Below, piece by piece: positions 43,204-55,316 of a stretch of 64,000 bases of DNA; the first letter of the stretch is position 1, and every line of letters starts with the position of its first letter. Both the position numbers and the translations under genes were made by a program. This DNA comes from Podocnemis expansa (lineage: Eukaryota; Chordata; Testudines; Podocnemididae): NCBI GenBank assembly GCA_007922195.1, contig ML681994.1:50805030-50869029 (forward strand). The letters run 5' to 3'. The notes under the pieces were generated by a model that worked only from the letters and a program-made list of their open reading frames with translations, was not told the origin of the DNA and searched no databases.

Positions 43204-46093
43204 GACATTTAACAATAATGTGTCCCTGATCTGCAAATCAGACCTGGGGCTGCTCCTGTTCAGGGGAAATGGCCTTCAAATGCTAATAAGAAGGGCAGGC
43301 CAGACCCCTTGCTTTGTTAGCAAAACCAGGAAAAAGTAACCGTTCCCTTCCATCCCCTGTCCCTGCTCCCAGGCCCTAGCAGCCATAGTACAGGCTACCA
43401 ATCAACCAGGTGAGTAAGTTTTTTCCAACTCTCCCAGTGGGCCAGTTACAAAGCTGAAGGGTAGAGTATGCAGTAATAGTGGTAACCCTGCCTGGCCAGG
43501 CAGAGCTACTGGGTGGGGGGAGCCCCAGCCATGTGGGAATCAGGGGCCACGCAGGGCCGAAAGTCCTAACTGAGAGGAGAAGACGGTGGGATGATGCCCA
43601 TGCCCAACCTAACATGACCACCCATCCAACCTGGTCCCAGCAGAAGCTAGGCACAGCAGGGGCAAAACATCCCACAACTGCTACCTACTGGTTGGGCAAA
43701 CCATGTGGGGGGAATGCTTCTGGATGACTGGGTGCTGCCCTGACTCCAGCAGCAGCTGAGAGAAGGAGCTCTTCACTGCTTGAGAAACTGTGCAAGGGGG
43801 GATGCTGATTCCCCCTGGCCCTGGCAGAGTCAAGGGAGGGACGCGAATCCTGGATCCACCCACCCTTGGCTGGGGATGCCATGGAAGATGGGTGAGGCTG
43901 GAGTCCTCCTCCCTGCTCTAGCTCATTAGCTCCCACTCCTTGCCCATAACAGAAACAGAACCCATGAGTCCTGACCTGCATCCTGGATTTTTGGTGACTG
44001 TTTCTCTGCTGCCTTTGGCCTTGGATTGGCATTTACATGCTCCTGTGAGGGTGCAGGAAGAACGGATGCCAAACATACACACTTTCCAAAAGTAAATGAT
44101 GACCTTAGATACAAGATATTAATCTAGAACTCAGAATGATAATTCTGATCTTGCTTCTGCCTGATGTAAAGCAGGAGTGACTCCACTAGAGTCAGGGCCA
44201 TGATAACAGGACCAAGCCCAATGGGGCATCTCTGGGATTGATGGGTGATTCACATGCTGAACTCACCTTGCATTTGAAAGGACCTTTCAACTGGGAACGT
44301 GATGCAAACACCACTAGACATGACTGGGGCCTGGGATGTGTGTGATTGATTTTTCCCTATTCTGGTCCCTCGTCATTTTTATCTTACCACACCCCATTCC
44401 ACTGTCCTCACTGCCATGTCACAGACCTCCTGCTTGGGATCCCTCCACCTCTCCACCACCTCCATATGCCACCAAAGTCCTCAAACATCAGAAACTCTTT
44501 CAAGTCACACAGACCCCAGTTTGGTTCTTTAAAGAAGGGAATAAAGAGAGAGGGACCAAACAACAGACCAAGGACAGAGTATAGGTTTAATCAGGACACC
44601 TGTGTTGTATTTGCTGCTTGGGGAGGAGAGTAGGCTCTAGTTAGAGCATGGTGCTAGGAGTCAGAACTCCTGGGCTTTATTCCCTGTATTACCATGGATG
44701 CAGAGTATAATCTTTTGTGTATTTGCATTCACCATTGCAGTTTTAGCCATTTCTAATAAGACCATTTATGAAGGGATGCTTTCTTTTCATGTGCATATGT
44801 TTATGTTCATTCCAACGTTAGTTTGCAATGTTTATAATTTTGTCAGTAATTTTGTATTTGAGTGCAATACAGAATTACACATTGAAATTCCTTCCATATT
44901 GCAACTTCTTCAGCATTGCTGAAGTAATTCAATGGACAACAAGCTAGTAGGTATGTAACAGAACCTATGTGCCAGTTGTTATTGATATTACATGAAGCTG
45001 TGGGCAGTGACCATGTACTTATAAATTTAGCCTTCCAACATGCCAAGTTAGTATTAATTGTTCAATATTACAGAGTAAGAAAAAGATTCACCAAGGGACA
45101 AATCAAGAATAGGACGTAGGCTTCCTATCCCATGGCTTAATCTCAATTCATTTATCCCCATCAGATGCAAAGTAGAGATCCGTATCAATGATGTTCAACC
45201 TCTGTCTGCAGATCCCATAGAGTCCTCGGATTACATCTAAGATTTCCAGTTGAAATATTTTAGGGATCTGAAAATGAAAAAAAGTTTGAAAATCACAGAG
45301 TTATATACTACTAGGTGCTCATGTTTCAGACAAATATCTGTAAAAGTATGAGACAGCAATATGTATAAATGGGTACAAAAACCAAGGAGTGTCCATGTGC
45401 GTGAGCATGGTCTTAAGTTTGTTCTGTATGCTAAGCTTCACTCTTGAGTCTCATTTGACATTCTTTATAGTCCAATACATTTTATAGTGGTTGTAACAAT
45501 GCTGACTAATGTGACATAAAATCATTGTGTTTAACTATGAATGGAAGTTTTGAAATATTGATCTTCGGGCTTCTACTAACTGATGCTTTTATAAGCACCA
45601 AATATCTTGGCCTTTTCTAATTTTCAAGCAGCAGCAATTCTGATTCTGAACCCTTCCATTTCTCCTCTTCTTCTTCCAACACTTGAAAAGCTTCCTCCAG
45701 TTAAGAAAACTTGCTTTCACGAAACATTAACTAGCTGCAGAATAAACAGATACAATTAAATAAACACTGGTCGGCTTTGACAGTGACAAGTTGACACTTT
45801 TGTTTGTCAGTGACATGAAAAAGGCCTGTTCCTGCAAAGACCACATTGTTCAAGTGCTTATTTTAAAAATAAAAGAAAAGTATGGAGGATAATTTACTTG
45901 TCCCACATGAAAGCTTAAAAAAAAAAAAAGCCTCTTCAGACATTCTCTTTTCTCCAGGTCTGTCGGGATGCCCATGGTGATAATTCTTGACAAACCTACT
46001 GTTGACACTGACCAGTAAAGGTTAAAGGCACTAGTGAAAAGACTACAGCAGGAGTCAGCAACTCAAAAGATAAGAATCATTCTTAAAAATTCA
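43204..46093. other. Unassigned stretch, GC-rich at 43320-43930
   Basis: The GC-rich part gives overlapping frames on both strands (43376-44114) without domains. A phrase near 44150-44210 (TAAAGCAGGAGTGACTCCAC) recalls an old palindromic repeat. Remainder is AT-rich with no recognised element. Confidence 0.45.
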
Positions 46094-46106
46094 TTCAATA
46101 ACCAAA

Positions 46107-46325
46107 ACAAACAAGGAGTTTTGTGGCACTTAATGATTAACAAATTTATTTATTGCATGTGCTTTCATGGGAGCAAATCCCACTTTGTCAGATGCTTTGA
46201 AGACAAAGTGGGATTTTTCTCCCACAAAAGCTCATGCAATAAATAAATGTGTTAGTCTTCAAGTGCCACAGGACTCCTTGTTTGTTTTTCTGAACTAGAT
46301 TAACATGGATACCCCTTTGGAACTC
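46107..46325. mobile_element. PLE-derived foldback element
   Basis: A 219-bp hairpin with a perfect 13-bp target duplication TTCAATAACCAAA (46094-46106 and 46326-46338). Left arm ATTGCATGTGCTTTCATGGG, AATCCCACTTTGTCAGATGC; right arm GACAAAGTGGGATTTTTCTC, CACAAAAGCTCATGCAATAA. The right end TACCCCTTTGGAACTC is the full terminus; the left one starts inside the module (ACAAACAAGGAG), so one side is truncated. Confidence 0.8.
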
Positions 46326-46338
46326 TTCAATAACCAAA

Positions 46339-48339
46339 TGTTTTGAGAGTTGCAAAAGGTGTAGCCTCATGGCTGGGGGTGAGGGGCCAGGGAGTATGCT
46401 ACAGGTTCCCTGGTGGGGGAGAGAGCCTAGAACCAGGAGCGGCTCCTCCTCACATGGTCTCCTGGTGGGGGGAAGAGTGAGGGGAGGAGAGGCCAGAGCC
46501 ACAAAAGGGCAGCCAAAGAGCAGCTCCAGAGCCACATGTTGCAGGTCCTTGGCCTACAGTATTTCTACTCATTGCTTTAGTATCCTTTGACTAACTGCTT
46601 TCTTATCAAACCAAATGCTTTCACAAAGATTAAGTTACTTCATTTCTGACACTTAGCAGCTGAAACAAAATGATAATTCATTAGAAGATTTAACTGAGCT
46701 CTTAGATTTGTTGATAATATTCTAAAATGTAACCTAAATATCAACTATGTTTAAGCAGCTAATGTTCAAACGATCCTTGATATTCAAATACTGTATACAG
46801 AATGTGACAGAAATAATTTGAATTCTATTTAATCTCTCTATGCAAGTCTAAGGATGAACTTTTACATGCAAATATGGTTTTATAATGCTGTAGGAAATGG
46901 ACAAAAATGAGAACAGCATTATACATTTTTCCAGTGAGGAATCTGATTCTTGTAGCACTAAGTCAAATGCTTTCCCTAAATGCAGTTTTACCATGTGGAT
47001 CAGCAAGCTGAGTAAAACAGTTAGAGATGCTTACCAAAAAATGTGAGGCTGTGGAACATAAATAAAATATATGCTCCTCCCCAATATTCTGAATAAGTTA
47101 CCCACAGAGCAACAGGCACACAATTCTTTTATTAGTAAAAATAATAAAACATAGAAAACATAAAAAGGTTTGGGTAGCTATTTATGTGGCTTTTGTAACC
47201 GGAGACAAATGTTTGATCAAATCCTGCTTATTTGAATTGCCTCTCTTTTTGGAATAAAGTAAACTAGCATTTAGTGGCTGTTTAGTCTGACCTAGACCAG
47301 GATCGGAGTACAAAAAAAAAAATAGCTTTTACTTCACCTTTATGGTTCCCTGATCCAGGGTTCAGATCACTGCACAATTCACATAATTTTCAGTGCTGCA
47401 CTAAGCCTTACCTAGCTGCCTGTGGCCCAAAGAATAGATGGAATACCAGTGGTGTAGTGGGTGGCATTCTGACCATTCCTCCATCTCATGGAAATGGCTC
47501 CTTAAGCAAGGGTTCAAAATGGAGATACCCTGGCAGCTGTATACATTATGAGAATTCCTCTTATGTTGAGGGAATACCCACGTCTGATTAAGTCATTTTC
47601 TATTATAGCAGGTTAAGATATCTATTAAAAATGCCCTACAAAAAGCCATGCAATAAATACGAATAAATGCCATTCTACTGGGTATAAATTTCAGGTTTGG
47701 GGAATTAACTATGAACTAGACACAGAATTAAACAACAAAACAAAACAAAACAAAAAAACCTTGGTCTGCGGTTACCCATAAATAATGGAACACATTTGTG
47801 GATGATTTTCAAGATCCAGCCATCTTTTGTCACACTTAGTAACACTAAAACAAGGGCAGAATTAAGGTCTTATATACTATTTAATGCGTTACATAAACTT
47901 AATGTACAGTCCTTATAAATATGTATTAATTAAAATGTTTTTTTCTTCATATTAACCAGCTTCATTATTTAAAACAGCTCTGCACAGGAACAGCTCTGCT
48001 AAAATAACATCATTGAATTTGTAAATTCAAGCATTTAAAAGTCAGGAAAGGCCAGAATTACAGTTGCCTGGTGTGTATGCATGATTTTCATGATACTGTA
48101 TTTAATTACATGACCACATATTATTTTGTCATAGGACCCCTGTCTCATTCAGTGCACAGGATGGATGCTGCTTTCTTCATCAGCAGCTATTCAATATTTT
48201 GTTTTATCCTCATTGTTCAGTGTGTGACCCTATCCCTTTTTCACTGTGCACTATTCAAACCCTCCTCTGAAGACAGAATTAATTATTTTCTCATGGGTAT
48301 TTTCTATGAAACTCATCACTATAAGTGCCTGACTGCTTC
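46339..48339. other. Unassigned stretch with an (AAAAC)n tract
   Basis: (AAAAC)n lies at about 47734-47758. No supported gene or other recognised repeat. Confidence 0.5.
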
Positions 48340-48450
48340 ACACGTGTTAATTTATCTTCACAATACCACTGTGAGGAGAAGGGAATGGGATTATCCTCAT
48401 TTTCCAGAGAGGGAACTGAGGGATGGAGAGATTAAGGTCAAAAGTTTCCA
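48340..48450 (+). repeat. MIR-type SINE relic
   Basis: CACAATACCACTGTGAGGAG, GGATTATCCTCATTTTCCAG and AGAGGGAACTGAGGGATGG match the MIR core order. A 127-codon frame overlapping it (48071-48454) is not supported as a gene. Confidence 0.65.
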
Positions 48451-49669
48451 TTAATTTGGATGCTCAATTTAAGAAGAGTAGGACACAATTTTTTCAGAGA
48501 AATTAGCAGTACCTAGCACTTTATACATTCAAAGCACAACTTGCACTGATGTCAGATACAGCTTTGAGTGTTCAGCCCTTCTTCCAATCACACCCCACTA
48601 ACAGGAAATACATTGGTCTACATAGTCCAAAGTTGGTTGAAGCAGATCGAACTGAAGTGCCATATTTCTAGAATCAGATTTTCAAATAAAATGCTCAGGA
48701 TTATAAATCAGAATATTTGCTTCCTGTGAATATTCTTCACTGGTTCATAAAATTAATTTTTCCATGTACTCATCTGTTCTTAACATCATGTGCTAGAATA
48801 GTCATTGAAAGCCAACACAAAGATCATAATATTTACTGAGTTTACAGAGTTATGAAAAATTAAATTTGAAATTGTAAAAAATACTCATTGAATTTATTTT
48901 GCACTACTTACCTGGCTCTACTGACTATGAGAAGGATACATTTGTTCCCATTGACTTCCACTTAAACATTCTAATGGGAATTTACATATGATTTCAGTGA
49001 GGCATAGACTTGAACATGGTCTACTGTAAAAGATTAAATATCTTCCCTTCTAACTTATCATCTCACATATTATACCAATGACACTTGGGGTGAAATCCTG
49101 GCCCCATTGAAGTCACATGGAATTTTCCCATCAATCTCAGCTATGGATTTTACCTATGAGATATAACTCCTGTTTTTATTATTTTGATGTATTGAAGCTT
49201 CATATGTAATTAAATGCATGCTATAAAATATGCATTGAATATTGCAATTGTCATTCCATGTTTTGTAAGGCATTTGGGGTTTCCATCCTTTTAATAAAAC
49301 AAAGAGGAGAGATCATGAAAATTGAGAAGTTTTCATATTCCATGTTATTTATAAAAAGGCATCTTACAGTCTGAAGGTACAGTGGGGTCTAAACAGAGCA
49401 GACTATGCTTAAAGTTTTTAGTGAAGATGATTGAGTCATTGTATAATCCAATTTCAAGTATATGTGTATTAAAGGTCTCAAAATATTGAATACTAATAAG
49501 AAATCAACCCACAAGGGTTTTTTGTTTGTTTGCGTGTTACTTTTAACAGATAGCCTTGCCTGGTGGGGCTATAACCCATACGATGTGAAATAAATGAATG
49601 TATTCTGCTTTCTATAGCTTTGTATTATGTTATCTTACAGGGTTAAACTTACACAGCATTGTTCTACTG
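48451..49669. other. Unassigned stretch with one foldback-like motif
   Basis: GTGAAATCCTGGCCCCATTG at 49090 with CATGGAATTTTCCCATCAAT following resembles half of the old palindromic family also seen at 2595 and 61415. Otherwise nothing is recognised. Confidence 0.45.
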
Positions 49670-49850
49670 CAGTGGTTCTTAACCTTTTGCAGGTCATGGC
49701 ATGCTTGGTGAAGTTTCGTGACCAAAGAGGACACACCAGACCATCCCCTCCCCCAGGCCGAACATAGCCATCTCTCTGGCTCTCCAAAATACTCTCACCA
49801 CTGTGTGGTGACACAGTAATGTGTCTTGACACACTGGTCGAGAATTGCTG
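49670..49850. mobile_element. Short hAT-like element, same family as 54356-54533
   Basis: Starts CAGTGGTTCTTAACCTTTTG, ends CGAGAATTGCTG. Inner words CAGGTCATGGCATGCTTGG and GTGACACAGTAATGTGTC align with the copy at 54356. An 8-bp duplication was not found, so the copy is older or its ends have drifted. Confidence 0.7.
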
Positions 49851-51203
49851 TATAAGGAGTGTAAATAGGGCCAGCCTGACTATATACACAAACAAAGCAG
49901 TCATGCAGCCTACCAGGCTTTAAGGGGTGCTGGATTAGATGGAAGTGATTTTTTTCTTTATTTAAAAATATATATTAATATGTTCATTCTAGACTGAACA
50001 GTTATACTTGTGATAGTCTTTCATGCTTTCTCATAAGTGGCAGTAGATAATTGGATGCCACTTCTCCTTATCTTCAATAGGGCAAACTATGGGTTACATT
50101 TTGTCCTTTAGAGTAACAATAAACAAACAAACAAACAAATAAAATGCTTCTGGCAGAAAGACAGACCCACCTACTCAGGTTTGTAATTCTGTCTTTTCTG
50201 AAAATCCTAATGATGCATTGAAGGACGTTTTTCATTCAATGTATTTGGACACAGAGAATCTGATATATAATCCTCTAACCCTTATTTACCTTAATACTGT
50301 TAAAGATAAAAAATGCATGACTGGACAAATGGTTGTGCTTTATTTCTTGTGAATGTATGTGGTTTGGCCCTACTTTGATAGACTGATAGATTTTAAGAGT
50401 GGAAAGGGGTTAAAAATCAGTAAGCCTTTTGTGTACCGGACATAGAATTTCGTCCAGTTACTCTTGTATTTAGCCTAGATAGGCATCCAGTATTGCTTTC
50501 AAGATTTCAAGAGCTTTCAAGACATGGAGAATCCATCATCTCCTGAGTTAGTTTGGTCTAATAGTTACTCACCTTTACTGTTAAAATATTTGCCTTATAT
50601 CAATTTTCTTAACTGTATCCCTAAAACATGCCTCACTTTTGCTATGAAATACAGAATATCTTTCTTCTAATGTCTTTGCTTAGATATAAGCAGAAACCTG
50701 AGGTACCTATATGACACACTGAACCCTTATAATGTGATTGTGCATAATTCACGTTCATCCTTATAGAGTAACTGTGTATGGTTTAATGCAAAATATATAT
50801 TATGTTTTTGGAATGCTCATAGCATATTGAACATTAGTTTTATAGTGATATGTTTGTTGCAATGTTATGTGTATGATTATGAGGCTTCACTATGCAATAT
50901 TCCCAAATATATGTCTCACGACTTGAGAGAGATGTAGGCAAAACTCTACAGAGCTGAAGTTCTCACCTCTTTAGCTCTTGTATAGCACAACCCAGATCAG
51001 TGGTCCAGGGAAAAAAGGTTTGGCCCAGATGTTAACAGACAAATCCACAAAAAAAGCACAGTGACAGGATGTGGAGGGAACTAGACACAGATATTGTTTG
51101 TCACCTACCTGAAAGTTGGGGGTGAGGGCCAGAGGGGGCTGAAGGAACATGTTAAAAATGAGAGACAATTTGCAGTCTTTGTCTTTCACCTCCATCTGCA
51201 AAC
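49851..51203. other. Unassigned stretch with an (AAAC)n tract
   Basis: (AAAC)n at 50121-50141. No supported gene; the 76-codon minus frame at 50971-51201 has no domain. Confidence 0.5.
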
Positions 51204-51212
51204 ACCACCAAG

Positions 51213-51470
51213 TTCCAAAGTGGCAGCTGTGTTAGCCTAGTTCAGCAAAAAAAAATCAAGGAGTCCTGTGACACTTAAAGACTAACAGATTTATTTATCA
51301 CATGAGCTTTCGTGGGAGAAAATCCTTCATCAGATGCTTTGAAGATGGGGAAACTTAAAGAATGGGATGAAAATAAATGCAACGGAGTGTAAGACATGGG
51401 ATCAGCCAGGTGTTTGCATTTGGAAAGGAAGATGATGTCTGTCTGAATCTTTGTGACTTGTTTCATGAAT
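51213..51470 (-). mobile_element. PLE fragment: terminal module joined to N-terminal coding DNA
   Basis: Starts TTCCAAAGTGGCAGCTGTG and continues ACTAACAGATTTATTTATC, CATGAGCTTTCGTGGGAG, CATCAGATGCTTTGAAGATG. Then GTTTGCATTTGGAAAGGAAG and ATGATGTCTGTCTGAATC resemble the reverse complement of the 5' coding part of the same PLE family. Flanking ACCACCAAG (51204-51212 and 51471-51479) is a 9-bp target duplication. Everything between these parts is deleted. Confidence 0.65.
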
Positions 51471-51679
51471 ACCACCAAGCAAATGAACTGCTGATCATAC
51501 AGGGAGGGCCTGGCTGGAGGCAGACCAGCCAGGCTGTGGTGAGAAAAGACTGTCAGGTTGCTGAAAGTGTTAAGCTTAGCTAGAATATGATTCGCCTTTT
51601 ATTTACTTTTGATCAAATCTGACCTTCTTTGGTCTAAATTATAATCACTAAAAAGTGTTCTGTAGTTAATAAGTGTCTG

Positions 51680-51996
51680 CAGGGGCATCGCTGGGGGGTG
51701 GGGGGCGAGGGACCCGGGGCACAGGCCCAGGCCCCACATCCGGCCCGCAGGCCCCACTCCCTGGCCGGGGACAGGGCCGCACACTGCCGCACTGCCGTGG
51801 GCGGCAGGCCCTGCATCCCCGGCCGGGGCCAGGGCCGCCGGTGGCCGGGCCCCAGATCCCCAGCCAGGGACTGGGCTGCCGCAGCTGCCGGTGGTGGGGC
51901 CCTGGATCTTCAGCCCACTTGGACCGGAGATCCAGGGCACTGGCACTGGGGCTCAGAGCATGTGCCTGGGTGTGCCCAGTGCCAGCGATGCCCCTG
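51680..51996. mobile_element. GC-rich non-autonomous hAT element
   Basis: A 317-bp element with 15-16 bp inverted ends CAGGGGCATCGCTGG and CCAGCGATGCCCCTG and an 8-bp target duplication AGTGTCTG / AGTGTTTG (51672-51679, 51997-52004; one change). The interior is strongly GC-rich in an AT-rich surround and repeats GGCCCCA/CCGGCC words, which opens long frames on both strands; none is a gene. Confidence 0.85.
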
Positions 51997-52004
51997 AGTG
52001 TTTG

Positions 52005-54347
52005 TTTGTTTTATTTAAAGCGCTGCATGTGTTTTAAAGTATTAGATGTTCCATTTGAAGTGACAAAGCTGGTAGATACTGATTTCTTTGAAAAACTGAT
52101 GAACCACTGAGGTTGCAGTGGGTGCACCAAACACTGGAAGATGGTAGTTCCCAGGGTTTCATCTGGGAATGGTGATGTTGACTGGGGTCATATCAGTGCA
52201 TGATCCCAAGAGTGGCTAGGCAGAAGCATTCACGCACTTAGTTGAGAACAGCTTGCTTTCCATAAGCTGTGCTTGGGCTGACCCAGGAGTGGGGGCTCAC
52301 AGAGCAAGGCAGGATAAGACAGATTCCAGGAATGAATGTTTGGGGGATGACACAGCAATACACCAGTCGGGATAACAAAAGGGAATGTCACAACCTGCTC
52401 TGCATTTACTCAGCTTTTCAACAGTTTATAAATACAGGTCCTGAAATTGTGGTCTTACTTAAATCAATGGGAGTTGTGCTATTGATGTTAATGGGGTCTG
52501 AATTTAATCCAGGATCCCATTTGATACATATATAAGAAAGAAGAGGTATGCTAGGGCTGAAGTATGCTCCATGAATAATGACAAGGACTCTTATTTTTAA
52601 TATATTTAGTATTATACAAAATTAGTACCATGATATGATAAACTAATTTGGTATTTTAAAGTGATGATTTGAAGAATAGAATTAATCACAAATTCTAATG
52701 GATAAATTATCTTTTGAATGTTCATTGAAATTTTCCTAAATGTTGAATGCATTTTGTATTCTAACTGAGGTGCCCATGGCAGCCTACCAATGTAAACATT
52801 TGAATTGCTGCTAATCTGCTCTTCTGCACAAAGCACAGAATCTGAAGTTTTCATGGTTTTCATAGCTCATCGTCTCCCACAGGGTATGTGATTGGGCCAA
52901 CACTGGGTATTTTAGAGAAATGAATAGAATTGAATTCTACTCTGTGAAAAAAAAAATTGGACCTAGAAATGAATTATGCAGCAGAATTTATGCCATAGAA
53001 TTGGGGAAACCTTGTGCTTTTGAGCCAGCCCCTGCAGATGTATAGGCAATGGGAGTTCTCTTGCTCCAACACATGTGGCTTCACGTGTTTTCAGCTAATT
53101 CAGCCAAATGCAAAATTCAGACTTGGGAACATCATCTGGAGTTTTGACATTCCCAGGGAACTCAGGGTCCAGGAACTTGTGAATGGATTATAATGAGTTA
53201 TAAATATAGTATTTTCATCTGTTACAGATGTAATATTGTGCCTATAATATATTTCAGGTGATTTAAAGGAAAATGTTGCCCATACTGCTCAGCTAAGCAT
53301 TCTGAAACTTGGATAATAAGGTTAAATAAGTAAGCACTTCTGAGGATTTTTTATGTTTTTGTACATAACATTTATTTTCACTTTCACTTTCAAAAAGAAA
53401 AGCAAAGGTGAGGGAGGAATGAATGTTCACCCCGAGCGTTTCATTTCTCTTGAATTATTGGGAATTATTGAGCAGAGTAGATATAGTTTCTTTTTACTTT
53501 TTCTGAGCACCATGTAGAAAAGAACATTGCAGTATGTAAATTGCTTCTATGGAATGCAAGAGAGGGTTGTGGCAGTGCCTCACATGTAGCAGACTTCTCA
53601 GTGAACTGAAAGGAATGTCAAACAATGACTCTTTGGATGCAGAATTTCATAGTCTAGGTGGAATACCACAAACAAAGAGGCATCATGTGATATCTCTATC
53701 ACGTCACTGAGTTTCCACAAAAAGTTACAACCCCTTCTGTAAATGTTATAGTGTATAGCAGTCTCTTATATTACACTGCTGGACTTTTTAATATATTTGC
53801 CGACTTAAAGATTAGCGTAAATGCGTGAAAATTTGTGTTGCTTGTTAAATTGCAACAGAAGTTACATATGCTGTTTGGATGTCCTCTTTTAGAGCCATAT
53901 AAGTGCCTTGACAGATATTATTGAAATGGTAATCAGATTTATTATAGTAATTTTGTCATATGATGTCATCTAAAGAAAAACTAGGTAGCCAATTTGGCAT
54001 GGAAAGCCATTAATAAAGCAAAAGGACAAAAATGATTAAGCAGAGGCTTGCTCTATTTAGGGAGTTAAATAATAATCATGTCTAGCAGAAATGCAGAGTT
54101 GAAGAATCTGCTAACATTCAGCGATGAAAATCAAAACAGCATAATCTGATTTAAGTTTTGCTACTTTGGTCATAGGCATAGAACCTCTGATTATTTTGGT
54201 TTTGAAAAGAGTTTGAAAAGCTCTTTATGAAAGCAGAATTTATCTCTAATTTTGCTGGAATAAGGAAATCTGTGAAGACTGTATTGGTTGCTACCATGCA
54301 AAACCAGTAATACATTATATTGTTAGTGGCAGAGATATCCATTAGTT
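52005..54347. other. Unassigned non-coding stretch
   Basis: No supported gene or recognised element. Short frames at 52269-52535 and 52612-52863 have no domain. Confidence 0.5.
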
Positions 54348-54355
54348 GTCTGATC

Positions 54356-54533
54356 CAGTGGTTCTCAACCTTTTGCAGGTCATGACACACTTGGTGGCAA
54401 CTCGCAACCCTACAGGACACAGTAGCCCACTCTCCCCAGGCCAAATCAAGTCATCTCCCCAGTTCTCCATGACACACTTACTGCTGTCTAGTGACATAGT
54501 AATGTGTCCTGACATAGTATGTGAGAACTGCTG
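54356..54533. mobile_element. Short non-autonomous hAT element
   Basis: A 178-bp element, ends CAGTGGTTCTCAACC and GTGAGAACTGCTG, perfect 8-bp target duplication GTCTGATC (54348-54355 and 54534-54541). Same family as 49670-49850. No coding sequence. Confidence 0.9.
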
Positions 54534-54844
54534 GTCTGATCAAAAGAGCAATGGAGTCAAAGGGAGTCTTTCCCTTGGCTCCTGTGGTCTTTGGATATGG
54601 CTCTGGAAGAAAGAGACATCACAGGATCAATATACTTCATATCTCACTAAACATTTAATATTTTCAGTAACATTATCGTTGTATTATCTAGGTACACATC
54701 AATATGGAACTAATGGAGATACAAGTATGACAAGTAAGTAAAATTATTGACCACGTTCATTTTGAGGACTTTTACAAAAGTTAATGACCCCTGAACGAAT
54801 AGAAGAAATAATTTTCAGTGCTATCATTACACAACAAAGATACA

Positions 54845-55313
54845 AGATATGCCTACACTTAGAAGTTATTTCAAAATACTGGTAACAAGGCCTATTTTGA
54901 AATAACCTTTTTCCTGTCCATTTTGTTATTTTGAATTAGGCATTTCTTTCTTTCAGAATAATGAAGCGGTACTTTGAAATAACAAAATCTGCTTTTATTT
55001 CAAAATAGCACTTAAATCAAAATTATTATTTTGAAATAAGCCATTCTAAGTTGCAGAACAGGCTTACAGTATTTTGAAATAATGGCCCTATTCTTTTGCT
55101 TGCCTTCCTTTATTTCGAATTAGAAAGTCTAGTGAAGACTCTCTACTTCAAAATAATAACTACCTTATTTCAAATTAAAGAGTCTTCCCTGGACTCCTAA
55201 TTCAAAATAACAAATTTGAAGTAGTGCTAATTCAAAGTAATTACTTCAAATTAATTGAAGTAGTTATTTTGAAATAACTATTTCAAATTAATTTTGTAAG
55301 TGTAGACATATCC
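54845..55313. mobile_element. Palindromic MITE, TTATTTCAAAATAA type (copy 8)
   Basis: A 469-bp element, ends AGATATGCCTACACTTA and TAAGTGTAGACATATCC. Flanks ACA (54842-54844) and ATA (55314-55316) differ by one base. The interior words are drifted TTATTTTGAAATAA and CTAATTTGAAGTA forms, so this is an older copy. Confidence 0.75.
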
Positions 55314-55316
55314 ATA

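Noticed and set aside
48071..48454. 127-codon frame (+) with hydrophobic stretches
   Set aside because: Its second half overlaps a MIR relic and there is no recognisable domain; membrane-like runs are expected by chance in AT-rich DNA.
51673..52110. 145-codon and 99-codon frames in a GC-rich segment
   Set aside because: They lie inside the hAT element bounded by inverted ends and an 8-bp duplication; no domain.
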